Below are positions 50,880 to 63,899 of a stretch of DNA of 64,000 nucleotides, piece after piece. The stretch spans positions 513,712-577,711 of the forward strand of contig MU278353.1 in NCBI GenBank assembly GCA_022385755.1, given 5' to 3'. Position 1 is the stretch's first letter; every line of letters begins with the position of its first letter. The notes below the pieces were generated by a model, which saw nothing but the letters and a program-made list of their open reading frames with translations, was not told where the DNA came from and did no database searches. The DNA comes from Trametopsis cervina. Taxonomy: Eukaryota > Basidiomycota > Agaricomycetes > Polyporales > Irpicaceae. A program made the position numbers and the translations under genes.

Positions 50880-52439
50880 CCATCCAGACCCAGTCTGACA
50901 CTTGATTCCTCGAACGAGCGGTTTTCCACGTTCGCGACGGGAGGTAGAATGCAGTCACGTAAAGCCGCCACGCTGCAATTAGGCAAACGGTACGCCTGTG
51001 GCCTACCGGCGACCGTAATGAGAAAATATTCTCTGAGGATTGCACAGAGAATGTAGACAGGGCTCACCGCTGATTGATATTTCCAATAGAGTAAAGTAAG
51101 AACGAAGTGACAGTGTAGATTGCAGACACATCGCGTACCGTTGCAATGGTGTGGCAGCCTTTCCAGTGTACTGGAACCCGAGCAGCCCATCGCTGCGGGC
51201 CTGGGAGCACTATTACCAGTGGCGGGATTAGCTCCTCGAATGCATTCACATGGGTAGCTTTTTGGGTCTGTCGCCTGCGCACCGAGAACAGAGACGACGG
51301 TTTCCGGGGATGAAGCTGACTGCAAAGTGACCAACGATGGCTACTGAAGTTTGGACAAGTTCAATGTCACAGGATAAATGAAACACCTTACCCGGGGCAC
51401 GCGCGGTTATATGCCTTCTAACGCAAGATCTAACTGTGCTCTTTGGTAGGTGTGTGGATGATGCAAAGCAGAGTGCACTGTAAGGCTGTCATCGATCAAA
51501 ATAGACTCCTGATGTGTTGGCGTCAGTATGAATGATACCACACGCACCGGCGATGTAGGCTGGGACATGCGAAACTGTAAGTCCTCAGAGATACCACGGC
51601 GGAACACGACACCTGAGATGTATTGTTGACAGTCGCCACAAGAGTCTCTTGCATACGTTGAAAGCACTATCTTTGTAGCGGCAATTCTGCACCTCCAGAT
51701 TCACAGACCCTGACCGACTCACAGAAGACCGCTTATTCTGGCATTAGTAAATGCCGATGCGCCTCCGGCAAGTGCGTGAGAGTGCACACTGACGATGGCA
51801 TTGCACAGGCAGTTCGTTTCAGTTATATTTCATAGATATATGGCTGTGGATGCAGTACACACATGTGCAGAGTCTGTTTAGCATATGGAGGATCTGATAG
51901 ATGTCGTTCCGGTACTTACTTGAAAGCAAGCCACGAAGTCGAGGGAGAACACTGTGGGAGCGAACGTCAGGCTCGGCTCTAGAAGAGTCGCGCGATCCGA
52001 GTGATGTAGACAGCACATCTTCAATACAGGTAAGCTTGACCCACGAGTTCGAGTGCATGCAAGTACATCACCAACCCGTCGTGTACGGCGGGTTTCAAAG
52101 ACAGCTACAAGAAGCATCATCTCCGTGGGACGCTATTCTCCAATGTGGGCCTACTCATAGGTGAGCCAACACATGTTTGGTTATCTTGAGATGTGATGGA
52201 GTGAGCGATGAGAGTTGTTAACCTTCTGTAGAGCATTTGTTCGCATGATCCAGTGGTATGCGAGATCCTGCAACAGGTATTTTTAGTCATTGTCGTCGTT
52301 CGTTCCCAACCGTGGCTCGTGGCTCAAGCGAGGGATGTGACATCGCTGTGACATTGCTGTGACTCGACGCGTTAGATCTAGATTGCACCCGCGCGTTGCC
52401 ACCACCGGCCGCAAAAACTGTGACCGCTACTAACATGTC
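50880..52439. other. 1.6-kb gap without a recognised gene
   Basis: It separates the divergent P3 (-) and GEN1-like (+) genes. Open frames are short and show no family motif. Confidence 0.5.
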
Positions 52440-55400
52440 ATGGGTGTGCCAGGGCTCTGGGAGGTACAGTAGGGTCACCAAGTTGCTTTCTTCATTCTAC
52501 GACTGATCGCGTGCTGACTACTAGATAATCGAGCGCGTTGGTTACTCTCGCTCTCTCGCAAACCTCGCTGTCGTTGACGGTTTTGACCGCAATGAGTCGG
52601 GTCGTCGAGCATATCGCATCGGAATAGACGCAAGCATATGGCATTTTCACGCAGAAAATTCGTCCGACGCTGGATCCAATCCTGAGCTGCGAACACTCTT
52701 TTTCCGTCTAGCTAGACTCACCAAGCTACCCCTTCTTCTACTTTTTGTGTTCGACGGGAGGGAGAGGCCGGATGTGAAGCGAGGGAGCAAGAAGGGCAAA
52801 AGAGGCAGTCATTGGCTGAGCAAGGAATTTCAACGCTTGCTTGATTGTTTTGGGTTCGAATGGCGAGTGGTGAGTGCACTCTTTGCATTCTAAACTGCAT
52901 TGCACTGATCCAGTAAGCGTATACTTCAAGGCACCTGGAGAGGCAGAAGCGGAACTTGCGTATCTCAACAGGATCAAAGTTATCGACGCGGTTATGACAG
53001 ATGATGTTGATGCGTTATTATTTGGAGCTCAAATCGTCATTCGCAAGTACGTGCGCATTCACGAAGCTCCTGTTCAGCCACATCTCACCTATTTTCATAG
53101 CTCGGGTGCCAAACTCACTGGAAACCAGAAATCTCCCGCACAAGATGCTCAAGGAAAGACAAGCGAACATCACGTCCGCTTGTTCGTAGCGGATCGTATT
53201 GAGAGCGACCACAACGTTCAGATGACCAGGGGCGGGATGATTTTGTTTGCATTGCTCGCCGGTGGAGATTATGACAATGGCAAGGTAAGAGCAACACGTC
53301 TTCTCCAACGCAAGGTCATGATAATTGTGCTCTAAGGGGCTATTTAATCTCGGTGGGAAGATGGCTTGGGGTCTTGCCAGATGCGGATTCGGAGACCGTC
53401 TCCTGGCTGCCTATGGCCGTGGTCTCGAGCACCTGGCAGCTTTCCTGCCTCAATGGCGGGCTGATTTGGCTGCGGAAATACAGACCAACGCCAGCAAACT
53501 TCTTCCTGGCACTCGGAAGATCAACATTCCGGCGACTTTTCCCAATCTCTACGTCCTAGGACTATATGCGAATCCAATAACGAGCGCCAGGAATGCTGTG
53601 AATGGAACGGATGGATTTGCGATGCGAGACCGAGGAAACCCTAGCTTGGCTCGGCTCGCCGCGTTTTGTGAGGAGATGTTCGATGAGTGGGGATATAAGA
53701 AGGCGATTCTCAAACGTTTTCACAGCCTCGTCTTCGAGGGGATGGTCATGCACGTACTCAGGCGAGCGGCGTTGGAGGCAGATGAGAAAGAGAAAACTAA
53801 GCGGATCGAACGAGGCGACATGTCTATGAGGATCACTGGGCCCCTTCAGCCTTCCGTAATAGAGGCAGTCGGCACACCAGCAAGTCTAGTCAAACGCTAT
53901 CTTGACGCAGCACAAGAAGAGCGTGTCGCTCAAGCCTTCGTGAAGAGAACGAAAACGGATATGCCCCTAGTCCCTAAGGGTGATCCACATCCACTCATCG
54001 TCAAAATCACCATGACTCGACAATCAGACCAGACTGACGGAATACTCGAGTATCGCGTCGTCTTTGATCCGATCCAACTTGTTGACTTTGCGTCCTCCGG
54101 GATTCAAGGAAAACATCCGGACCCGTCAGAACAGCCGGACGGGAGTCAGCCACCCGCCCCATCCCAACGCGGTAAACCGCCTGTCAACCCTACGGACAAG
54201 AAACCGATGTGGGTGTCTGCCACTATCATGCGTCACGTGCATCCCCAGGTCATCGCGGATTATGAAGCCGGAAAGACGAAAGCTCCTAGGTCTAAGAGCA
54301 ACACCAAAGGAAAGCAGCGTGCGGCACGCAACGAAGAGGATGACGACGACGACGACGATGATGACGACGACGACGACGATGATGACGACGACGACGTAGA
54401 GGTTGTCGCTGTCTCCGCGAAACCTAAGGCAAAGCAGTCAGAAGAAGTGAAGGCTACGGCCCACGGAGTCGAGGCGAAGCAAGCCGGTCCAAGCAAGCGC
54501 TCAGCAGACACGACATCCGTGCAGCCCTCCCCCGCCAAGCGTCGAGCACTTGCTGCCGTGCAGCCTGGCCCTGCTGCCACTGTACCAGCCGCCTCCCAAG
54601 CCAAACGCCAGCCAGATACCGCTCTAGCTCAACAAGCTCCTCGCGAAGTGAAAGTAAAGCAAGAACCTGTACAGGATAAGCCGAGCATTCCGAGTGCAGT
54701 GCCACCGTCCAAACCTGCAAATCCACCAATCGCGTCTGGGAGTCGCCCCTCGCAAGCAGCGCCTCAGCCTCCACCTACTCCATCCGCAAGGCGACGGCAA
54801 TACCGTCCCCCTATACCTTATACTCCCCCTCCCCCTCGAACGTTCTTCAATGTCGGTCTCATCGAGACTGAGGAGAGTCTCTCAGACAACGCCTTCGTGT
54901 TCACGTTTACTGATCCGGACGATCCTGCCTATCTGGTGATGGACCCCAAGGAACGTTATGAACAGGCGTGCGCAGAGGCTGAGGCTGAGGTTGAAGCCGA
55001 AGCTGAAACCGTCGAAAGCCAGCGAACACAGACGCAGGATCATCCTGTGCGTACGGCAACATCCCAGCCGCAGCCTCCTACAATGCCCGTCAAACAAGAA
55101 CCCAGTGTGCAGCTTCTTCCTCTTCCTCCTGTAGCCCAGGGACAAACGCGCAGGCCGCCGGAGCCTCCAGTGATCGTGCCCCCAGCTGTACCACCACCTT
55201 CCAATATTCCTCAGGTGTCTGCAAGGCGTGATAGACCAGCCCGACCACCGACGCCACCTGCTGAGGATGTTGAAGTGGAACAAATGGATGAGGATGAGGA
55301 TACATCAAATGCATCAGGGATGAACAGGTATTCCGAGATGTTCGACCAAATTCTGGGCATTCGTCCAGGCGCGAAGAAGAGAAAGGCTATGTCGGCCGCG

Positions 55401-55892
55401 GCTCGCAAACGGGCTATGGCTGCGATGGGCCCTGGACCTGCGGAGGCATCAGGCTCGCAACCGCTCAAGAAACGAAGGACGAACAATACTGCGGTGCCAG
55501 GACCGTCATCAGTACTGCAGCCTTCGACATCAGCCCCAGTCCAATCACCACATGTTCCAGCACCTCGCGCCCCTCTGGCGGCTCGTGCTGGGGCTGCCCC
55601 ATTCTCAGCCAGTCAGCCCTCTCCGCAAGCTGCAACCGCTTTCCCGGGCATCGCTCCCCTTAGCATGGCAGCAAGCCAACCAGCGCGTTCGACGCCCCCA
55701 AGTCGCCCTGTGACTCGTTTGGATGAGATCGTCATCGTATCCAGCGACGAAGAGGGCGAGCCTTCGAGGGGTTCTGCTCCTGCTGGAAGACCAGCATCCC
55801 GTCCTGGTGCTTCTAGGGCCTCTACGTCGCAGACGACAGCTTCTGGTCGCAAGGACTTCTTCGCGGATGCCGATCGCGTCATTATCTTGTGA
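52440..55892 (+). CDS. GEN1/Yen1-type Holliday-junction resolvase (XPG family) with long disordered tail
   Basis: A structure-specific nuclease that cuts four-way junctions. Exon 1 is MGVPGLWE, spliced to IIERVGYSRSLANLAVVDG. The XPG-N part has IDASIWHFHAEN and LFVFDGRERPDVKRGSKKG. The XPG-I part has APGEAEAELAYLNRIKVIDAVMTDDVDALLFGA, carrying the acidic metal ligands. MILFALLAGGDYDNGK|GLFNLGGKMAWGLARCGFGDRLL is the helix-hairpin-helix/H2TH region. After about residue 420 (LEYRVVFDPIQLV, a chromodomain-like strand) come about 450 residues of low complexity: a run of about 19 Asp, Pro/Gln/Ala-rich stretches, basic KKR clusters and SSDEEGEP near the end. An ordinary feature of GEN1 is a regulated, phospho-rich tail with nuclear signals. 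Ends at 55892, convergent with MMM1. Confidence 0.88.
54340..54396 (+). repeat. GAC/GAT triplet run encoding poly-Asp
   Basis: Alternating GAC and GAT codons give about 19 aspartates in the GEN1-like tail. Mixed codons suggest protein-level selection rather than a pure young microsatellite. Confidence 0.85.
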
Positions 55893-56272
55893 AATACATT
55901 CCTTAGCCTTGTAATCATCTGGAGATAAGCTCTCGTAATGCTTAGTGTATACTTGTGTATGGTTCTTGCTTTGTTTGTTATAGATAGTCAGTTACTAACG
56001 TAGAGTATGAGAAACATTAATCAAGACGGTCATTGTGGCTCTCCGTGTTAGTTGAACAATGCGACCGTTATTTCGAGTTCAAGGACGTTGCAGATGCATA
56101 CGGAGGAAATTTGCCTTCTATACGAACTGGTGGGGTTCAACGTGGGGTTCATGAATTAATCGTCACATGTATTACTGAATCATAGTTAGCTTCCAGCGCA
56201 CGACAAATATCAGATCGCGAGACTCACCAATAGCAGAATTATCTATAACAATCGTTAACTTATGTCTACACA
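55893..56272. other. Convergent intergenic gap
   Basis: The 3' flanks of the GEN1-like gene (+) and MMM1 (-). No further feature is seen. Confidence 0.5.
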
Positions 56273-57483
56273 TCACGAAGCCTCAGCCGCTTCCCACTCC
56301 TTCTGCACGTCCTCCTTCACTTGCTCAACGCTGGCCAAACCTGGAAGAACGATTCTCCAGATACCTTTCTCAGCAATGACGCGCCTGATCTACAGAACGC
56401 AGTCAGCATACGCATACGAAGACACACAGTGGAAGGTTCCCACCTGGTTGGTGATAAGCTCGTGGAGCTTAGGCACGTCAGCTAGCTTTGCGCGGCTGCC
56501 CATCAACGAGGTCGTCTTCAGGTCCAAGGTAAAGTCACTCTGCGGCGATGGTAACATAACCGTTAGCGTAGGATGAGGTGAGTGGGGTTGGGGCGGTGTG
56601 AGGAGAATCTATGCGTGCGGTTGAATAGGTGTAGCATATCAGCGGAAGGCAGGCGATGACTTACAGTAGAAGAGAATAGAGATAATGATATAGTTAAGGA
56701 TATGGGCAAACGAGCGAACGACGGGAAGGGATAGTTCAATAATACAGAGGTCGAGAAGGAGATGGAGATGGTATCCGTGTAGTCCATGTCAACCTCAATT
56801 TGCTAGAAGGAGAACGCAGGTTTCAGAAAAGCTAACCCGTAGTTGTGAGGATGAAGATACGAACAGGGTCAACCAGAGGGGTGTTCAACGGTCTTGGTCT
56901 CGCTCGGGAAAGTCGAGGTGCTGACACACCCAAATCAACCGAGTGAACTTTGATAGGATCCTATATGGCTTTGAGCAACGGTATGGTTCATAAACAAGAG
57001 TGACCGTACCAGAAATGCAGCCGGTCGCATTTTATTCGCAAACTTCTCGACTCGGCGCCGCGCCACCTCGTCTCCCTCTGCACCTGGAAGATCGGCTCTG
57101 AGTTTCGTACGATATGCGTCCACTACCTGATTATAAAGTAGAGAACATAAGGGGATTAACAAGAATATGAGTTGTTGATAACTCACCTGGTGCAACAGAA
57201 TGTTGATCCAATCCGCACTTTCGACACCGTTGCTCGCCTCCCCATCAGGCCCAACACTCATCGACGCAGGCAGCTTGTCCAAGCCATCTAGTGACACTGT
57301 CTCGTCACTTTCATCCCTCACGATACGCGGTTGGTATGAAGAGGACTTGTATGGTTGGTCGGAAACCGGGTCGAGGAAGAGGTACTTGAGGATGACAACG
57401 AGGAGAAAGAGGATGGAGAACTGGCCAATGATCAAGCCCTGAGTGAAGGTTGGCTGCAAGGTGAACACATACGCATTCGCCAT
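56273..57483 (-). CDS. MMM1: ERMES subunit Mmm1 (SMP domain, ER-mitochondria lipid transfer)
   Basis: Mmm1 is the ER-anchored subunit of the ER-mitochondria encounter structure. The start MANAYVFTLQPTFTQGLIIGQ is followed by the single membrane helix FSILFLLVVILKYLFL. A spacer leads to the SMP domain: ESADWINILLHQ|VVDAYRTKLRAD..., FANKMRPA, DPIKVHSVDLGVSAPRLSRARPRPL, VDMDYTDTISISFSTSVLLNYPFPSFARLPISLTISL, SDFTLDLKTTSLMGSRAKLADVPKLHELITNQ, and a final RRVIAEKGIWRIVLPGLASVEQVKEDVQKEWEAAEAS. These match the known order of Mmm1. At least six exons are joined, some only by eye. Length is close to 350 residues, normal for fungi. Confidence 0.9.
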
Positions 57484-57916
57484 TCGTGCATACGGTGATA
57501 GTGTCGTGTGCCGGAGGTGGACCAGCTCGCAGAACGGAAGAACGGTGAAAGAGCGAAGCGTACTGTACGCGGCTCACATGCCGCACGATCTGGATCGCAT
57601 TGATCTGAGATGTGCACGTTCACATGCCAGCCTCTCGAAGGCCCCCTTCCAGTCACATACCCCTTCATTTCTTCACAACGAAAGTTATGCACCTGGCAAC
57701 ACGAATTTTCCCTGTTTGAGCAGGCCGTTCCGATTGAATTATGTCCCAAACTTATTCGTAAGGTCCTCTTACACAGCAGATTTCACAATGACAGGACGGA
57801 GGAAACTCTGGCTACTAAGATAGTGCAAAAAGAGGATGGGAAGTAGGAATTATGCCGACTTGTGCGGTGCTATAGATATAAGAAAAAACAGATGTATACG
57901 TAGCCCTAAGCTAGAC
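57484..57916. other. Intergenic gap upstream of MMM1
   Basis: Separates the 3' end of the QRI7 gene from the MMM1 start (both minus). Carries the MMM1 promoter; no distinct element recognised. Confidence 0.5.
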
Positions 57917-59497
57917 TCATGCGGACTTTGTATACAATGGAGGAGACTCAAGGTCCTCAATATTCCATACTACGCGCAAGTTGATGGATAGATCGTCGTA
58001 GTCACCAGCAAGGAATCTGTGCATAGCAGCCCAGCCGATCATGGCCGCGTTATCTGTCACATAATATTAGTATCGCGTTGGGTCGTAGCAAACGACTATG
58101 CGTACCTGTACAAAGCCGCACCGGAGGAAATAGGAGGGATATGTGCTCCGGGTCTGAGTCAGTGTACTCATCCAGGAAAGTTCTCAACCTGACGAATGGC
58201 TGAGAAGGCGGCTCTCTCTGAGGGTCGATAATGATCACGCACCTGGACCTCAAGAGCGAATTGCTAGCTACGCCCCCACTGACGACCACGTTGCGTATAT
58301 GTATGTCTTGCTGCCGGCATAGATGAAGGCCCATTTTTAGCTTCTTTTCGAGTTGTCTGATCGCCCCAGTCTGGAACGATTGTGCCAGTCTGACTCGCGT
58401 GGCACTGTTCAGCGACTCAATCCCACCATGTTCGCGAATGTATTTTTCGACAGTACCATGCAGCCCGGAATACGAGAAGGCCAGCTGACCAGGAAGAACA
58501 TCAGGCATTGCAGGCACGTCCGCCAGTGCGTCCGCGTCGTATATTTCCGTCCGACAGAAGGCTTCCAGAGCAGCTCCTGGCCCGATGTTCTGCCATTCGA
58601 GCCCCAAAAGCTTCGCAACTTTATCAAAAGCATGACCTATACTTTCGTCTTTCGCTGTGGCCAGGGTTTTAAAACGGGTGATGGACTCCGCAAGTAAAAG
58701 GAGCGTGTGTTTGCCAGTAACGAGAAGTGTGAGGAACGGAAATTGGGGCGGTTCTTCTTGCAGGCTCGTTAGCAACGGCGTCAGTGCATGAGCTTGCTGG
58801 TCAACGAGTCAGTCAAAGCAGATAACGAACGACGAGGGCATTGCAAAATACCATATGGTGAACGCCGACAATCGGCTTGTTCAGGGCGGCAGCGATAGCC
58901 TTTCCTGCCGTTGAACAGACACTAAGGCCTCCCGCCATCCCTACATAGTTTCTAAGAAACTATCGTTGATATATGCGCGGAAATCTTGGTATCCTACACT
59001 CACCTGGACCACGAGTGAACGCCACACCATCAATGTCGGCCATGGTGACCCCAGCTTCGGTCAAAGCTTTTCGAATAGCCTCAGGCTGTTATGCTGGAGT
59101 TCAGGACTACTCTCCGTACGCTCTTCACTTCTGAAAGGAACGCACCATAGCTTGTTGATGCGCTTGCATGGCATAAAAAGGATGTATTCCGCCAAAGCTG
59201 GCATGCCTATGAACAGCGACCACTCATGAGTATACGGCGTGAATCGTGGAAGGAAAAAGCTGCGCACTGTTGATGCTGACTTATAACGATATTCGAGAGG
59301 ATCTTGCGTTCTGATGTCACGACTGCAGCACATGTGTCATCTGCTGAGGACTCCAGAGCGAGAACATTGAAGGCCCGGCGAGTAGAAGCTACAGATGCTA
59401 GAATAGCATCATGTCGATGCCCGCGGCAGTAATTGAGGCGTTGAATACATCTTCTTGTGCATGAGTTCAACATAGCCGTTTGTGCTTTCCCTGCCAC
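57917..59497 (-). CDS. QRI7: Mitochondrial tRNA t6A threonylcarbamoyltransferase (Qri7/OSGEPL1, TsaD family)
   Basis: It makes N6-threonylcarbamoyladenosine at A37 of mitochondrial tRNAs. The N-terminus (MAGKAQTAMLNSCTRRCIQRLNYCRGH) is basic and serves as a targeting peptide. Core exons follow: FNVLALESSADDTCAAVV, FGGIHPFYAMQAHQQAM, IRKALTEAGVTMADIDGVAFTRGPG, MAGGLSVCSTAGKAIAAALNKPIVGVHHM|QAHALTPLL with the HHxxAH metal ligands, LSFLTLLVTGKHTLLLL, and the nucleotide-binding VVVSGGVASNSLLR. The last exon reads DNAAMIGWAAMHRFLAGDYDDLSINLR and ends PPLYTKSA. The DNAAMIGW signature and ligand order are diagnostic. Part of the exon joins between 59000 and 59300 were not resolved exactly. It is divergent from the HbrB-like gene, 277 bp away. 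Confidence 0.9.
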
Positions 59498-59774
59498 TGA
59501 ACTGGCAGCGCCGGTATTTCAGCGTTATGTAATCAGACAACGTGACTCTCCAGCAAAATATATACCACCACCTCGAGCTACATCGTCACAAATTTTTAAC
59601 AGCCTGGAGCAACATGTTTATACAAATCTCACCACAGAACGACACGTCTGAGTGGAGATGCTAATAAACTCGAGGCCTGCGTTACCGATGGGAGGTTACA
59701 TCTGATTCATTGTCCAGATTTGGTAAGTGACCATCATGTCCCCAACTGTGATCCTCACCGCAACAGAAAGCTGA

Positions 59775-61895
59775 ATGGCGGGACGTTCTGCGCACACTAG
59801 AGCACCAAGAATATCTACAGAAGGAGATCCGAACATGCGGACTCCGGAACATCCGCGTCGCTCGCTCAGCCAGGGTGACGACACTCCCAGACCACCGGGA
59901 CTCCTTTCTCAGGACGCACCCTCCGTGACCTCTACCCAATTCCAGGGTAATTCTGAGCAGAGTCCATATTCTACAACAAAGCGTCTGGGATTTTTGGGAG
60001 AGATGTTGTCGTCTTCGTCTGGTTCTGGAACCTCCGCTTCAACTCTGCGTGGAAGTCAATCAAACCAACTTCCAGCATCGCGTAGTCATGCTAGGGCCGA
60101 GTCTGCGAACCTATTGCGTGAAGCAGCACCGTCTCCGGCACCAACTATGACTTCTTCTAAAGCGCATCCGTCGCCCTCGAAGGTCAGTCGCCTTCTTTCT
60201 ATCATCGGACTCTGATATCTCATCTAACTTGTGGCGCCTAGCTTGTCTCTCGTGAGATGCACCGGCTAGGCAATCTCGCCCATCTTCCCAGCCTGAACCC
60301 TTCAATATCTGCGCCGTCGACTGTCAACTTGACTGTATCTGCCCAACCGAACACAATGAGTGCGTCGTCAGCAAGCGCGGATTCTCCATGGCCGATGCTG
60401 CACCAGCACATCCTGCCGTTGTTCAACGGAGAGGCACTCAAGATTCCCATGTGAGTACTTCAATCATGAAGTTTACTCTTGGGCTACACGAAGCCAGGTC
60501 TACGACAATGATACTTGCGGTGCCATTTGTCACGACGAGCACGCTTGAATTTATCTTTTTATCGCTTCATATGCATATCGTACTCACTATTTTCTACGAC
60601 AAGCAAGTGAAGAGCTTAACACGCTCGTAAAGCGTCACATTCAAACGGTGGTTTCCTCGACACCTTCCAAGGCCCTAGCGTCCCTGGAACACGACGCCAC
60701 GGAACTCATTTTGAACGGCATGGTTACGTTGAGTTCGAAGTTGAAGAATATTGATGATGAAAGAATTGTCTCGCGCGTGGTCGACCTATGGACCTTTTTC
60801 TGGGGTCAAGTATTACCTTACGTTGAAGGGGTGAGTCCACCGCTATTGTTGATCTTGTGGATGTTCATCGCCTCTCTAGGCTCTTCTACCGCTTCAGACC
60901 GAACCACTCTTATCTTCACTCTATCGTATCCCAAAGAACCACAAACCGACTTCTCCGGTGGCCGTAACCCAGACCGCAAAGAGTGTCTCACAACAAATAG
61001 ACATCCGTACGATAGCTCTGCAGTCCTTCCGAGACCATATCATCTACCCAGTGCATCCCGTGTTGCATGAACGGCTCATCATCCAGAGAGATCAAAATCC
61101 CGGTGGTTATAAGCATCCGAAGCTTCAACAGATGTAAGCTCATACTTGCCTCCGCTTTTTCAGCGCTGACAGCAGGTATTGTTGATGCAGGTTACTAGTG
61201 TTGATCTCGCAACGGTCCTTGCCCATTACATATTCCCTAACCGCTCCTCCACCGCCTCCGCCTCCAGGCGAGGAGGCAGTGACTTTGTTGCTCCGCGATA
61301 TACGGACACCTTTATTACCCACGCATTCTCAGCAGCAGAGTGGGCGCAAACACAATTTCGCTGGCACTGGGGCACCTTCGTTCCTCTCCGCGGGGCTACC
61401 AAGAGACAGGCGCGGAAGAATTGCTCAGAAGGTAGAGCCACGAGCCGGCGATTCGTACACCATTCCCGAAGATGACTTCGAGTCGCCAAAGACGAAGCTA
61501 GGAGACGAGACCCCTCGGCTCGGTGCGCTCAACAGCGGAGACCGCCAAGGAACGAGGGAGAAGGAGCGAGAGTTTCTCGAGAGCCTCAGGTAGGCATCTC
61601 ATTTCCGATTGGCCGATTTCTTTTCCTCGGTCCTGGCTGATTCATGATTGGCTGGATGAACAGGAGTCCAGACCCAGACCCTGAGAGCGCTCGTGCTAGC
61701 ATGGGAGGATGGGGACTGGGTGACGGTTTTGGAGGTGGAGAGGTACAGAAAACGGACTTAGACGAGGAGTACGATGATATTGAGGGCCTAGACTTGGAGA
61801 AGACTCAGGTGAGTTTTGCGTACATGGGTGATCTGGGCCTTGGTGACAATGCTGTGTAGGCTCTTGTAGAACGAATGGTCGGCATGAAGACATAA
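59775..61895 (+). CDS. HbrB/Bit61/PRR5-type TORC2 subunit
   Basis: The N-terminal 140 residues are Ser/Pro-rich and disordered (MAGRSAHTRAPRISTEGDPN...). The HbrB-like domain follows: WPMLHQHILPLFNGEALKIPM|, ELNTLVKRHIQTVVSS, LEHDATELILNGMVTLSSKL, RVVDLWTFFWGQVLPYVEG|, PLQTEPLLSSLYRIPK, and DIRTIALQSFRDHIIYPVHPVLHERL. The combination WxFFWxxVLPYVEG...LPLQ and DIRTxALxxFRDxIIxP is typical of the family. The C-terminal part is low-complexity, with a PPPPPPP run and an acidic segment. The last exon is ALVERMVGMKT after a 53-bp intron. Family members (yeast Bit61, human PRR5) bind TORC2, which controls the actin cytoskeleton and AGC kinases. Identity is by motif recognition. Confidence 0.85.
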
Positions 61896-62441
61896 GAACT
61901 ATTAATTTTCCTCGTGTATCAATGCACATATGTTGTAACAAGATGTATACTACTGATTCCTCGACAGCTCGAAGCCCTTCCTCGAGGCCCGCGTTGTGGG
62001 ATATTCGCTTTCAGGGCCGATGATGTCGGCCCAGACCGTGATCTTAGTTTTGAAATAACACGCAGCTACTTGACAAGCTCTAGCTGAACTTCATGGGCTA
62101 ATAATTGACACTCGAAGTATTGCCACAGAACGCAGGGCCTGGACTTTGTCTGAGTTGTTGTGATCTCGCCCGGTAGGTCATCTGTGTTCCAGTTCGGCTT
62201 TCTTGGCTAATGTCCGGTCACTCTACTGCAGCCTCATAGGCCTCCACAGGACACGGCCCGTTACGTGAGATATAATTTTTGTAATTTTAGAGATTGCGCT
62301 TTCGCAAGGTATTTCTCATTCAAAACATTTCTTGCCTCATACCCTGAGTACTTACAACACCAATCACAGATCTCATATCATCATGTACGAACGACATATA
62401 TACGAGAGGTCTAGAACTCGTCGCTAGAATGCAAACCGTCT
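61896..62441. other. Convergent intergenic gap
   Basis: The 3' flanks of the HbrB-like gene (+) and the membrane-protein gene (-). No other feature recognised. Confidence 0.5.
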
Positions 62442-63413
62442 CTACGCCTTCTCGAGTTGATTGGCTCCCTTATCACCTTCCCGACTTTTGAGCCATGTCA
62501 GCGTCCAGACCACTGCGGGAACCTGCAATGCCCAGGCCAGCACGGCAAGCACGCAGGCGAGGCGTTGGAGTACCTCGAGTGGAACGTCGATGGCGAGGTC
62601 CCAACCGTACGATGTTACAAGTGCCATGCAAAACAGCAACCCGGACCTGTGAACCGTAAGGCTATGCTCAGCAACACAGAGAGTCGCATGGTAGGTCGAC
62701 TTACCATAATAGCCATGCCATCGGCAGGGCGAACATAACCCCAACGTTCCACCACTTGCATCGTCCGTAGCGTGCGGCGTTCTTTATAATAGGTCAGCAA
62801 GTTGATCTATTATAATGAAGACCAATATGTTAACCTGGGCCCATGAATAGCCTTCGGACGGCGACTTCGTCCTGGAAAGATGAATATGGAGAGTTACACC
62901 CCAGCATAAACTAGCGAGAGCACAAAGTAATGATGCTATGGCGAACGGCCTTGCGGTTCGACTGGCGGATACGTCAGGGTCTTGGGAGAGTGTGACGACG
63001 GCGCTAGGAATGTACAGTCTGGTGAGTGGCCTTCCCGGCTGGCTTGCTATGTCCACTCACCCTATGAGTACAGCAGAAACATAGTTGACCATCTGCCACT
63101 GCGAGCATACGTTCTCCGTGAATGTCACCCACTTTCGATCAAATAGCTTCTGTCGGGCTACGGCCTTCCGCGAAGCTACTTTTGTGAGCGATGAGTCTGT
63201 GCATGTAGTGACGGCGCTGGCAGTCGCGCATAGCTCGAGAAGATCCGACTGAGGGTGCCAGGGTAGGACCCACATGGCAAGGCAGTATAGTAGATAGCAC
63301 AGACGGTCTACCCAGGAGATAGTTGCGGTCAAAAACCCTGTAGCACGAAGTAGTGCTTCGCTAGGATATAGGCCTGCAAAAAAATAGTCGTCATCATTGA
63401 TATTTTGATACAT
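62442..63413 (-). CDS. Multi-pass membrane protein, hypothetical
   Basis: Four exons on the minus strand. They read MYQNINDDDYFFAGLYPSEA...LCYLLYCLAMWVLPW...MVNYVSAVLIG|, LYIPSAVVTLSQDPDVS...FAIASLLCALASLCWGVTLHIHL|, NAARYGRCKWWNVGVMFALPMAWLLW|, and SGLLFCMALVTSYGWDLAIDVPL...ACVLAVLAWALQVPAVVWTL..., ending ANQLEKA. Total is about 280 residues with five or so hydrophobic segments. The WWNVxxMxALPMAWLLW segment is of a type common in uncharacterised Agaricomycete membrane proteins; function is unknown. The start at 63413 is uncertain: an ATG in good context at about 63884, followed by a GTAAGT donor, could be an upstream first exon. Confidence 0.7.
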
Positions 63414-63899
63414 CGTGCTGGCAACCTACGACTGGAAGTACCAATGGCACGAGTGCGACCCATGTTGAGTTTGAGTGTATGCAGCAACTTGAACTGTCGG
63501 ATGAAGGGGGGCTGGGAATGTGTTACCGTCTGCTCACTGACACTGATGATACACTGAGGTGCGGAATGAGGTATCTCTTGCCGGTGGTAGAGGGTGCCCC
63601 AATGTAGGTGCTACTTATAGAAGAGCAAAAAACCTGCATCGTGTAAAGGCCACACGAAGAACTGGATGCACGACCCTGATAACTCAATATAGTACAAATA
63701 CACCTGTGATCATGGTAATGCTGACTCATGGGGAACATCTGTTTTCGTCCATTCATGTATTACACATTCATTAAGCATTAAAGGGTGAAAAAATCCCATT
63801 ATGCACAGTTGCTGTGCTTTTACAGTATCCTCCGGACTTCTTCTGTGGATTGATATAGTAAAAAACAATGTACTTACCAAACATGGTGGTGGTTCCAAT
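63414..63899. other. Gap upstream of the membrane-protein gene
   Basis: No separate gene is recognised. It may hold an upstream exon of the membrane-protein gene, with an ATG on the minus strand at about 63882-63884. Confidence 0.4.

Noticed and set aside
54260..54604. Antisense poly-Ser frame
   Set aside because: It is the complement of the GAC/GAT poly-Asp run in the GEN1-like gene.
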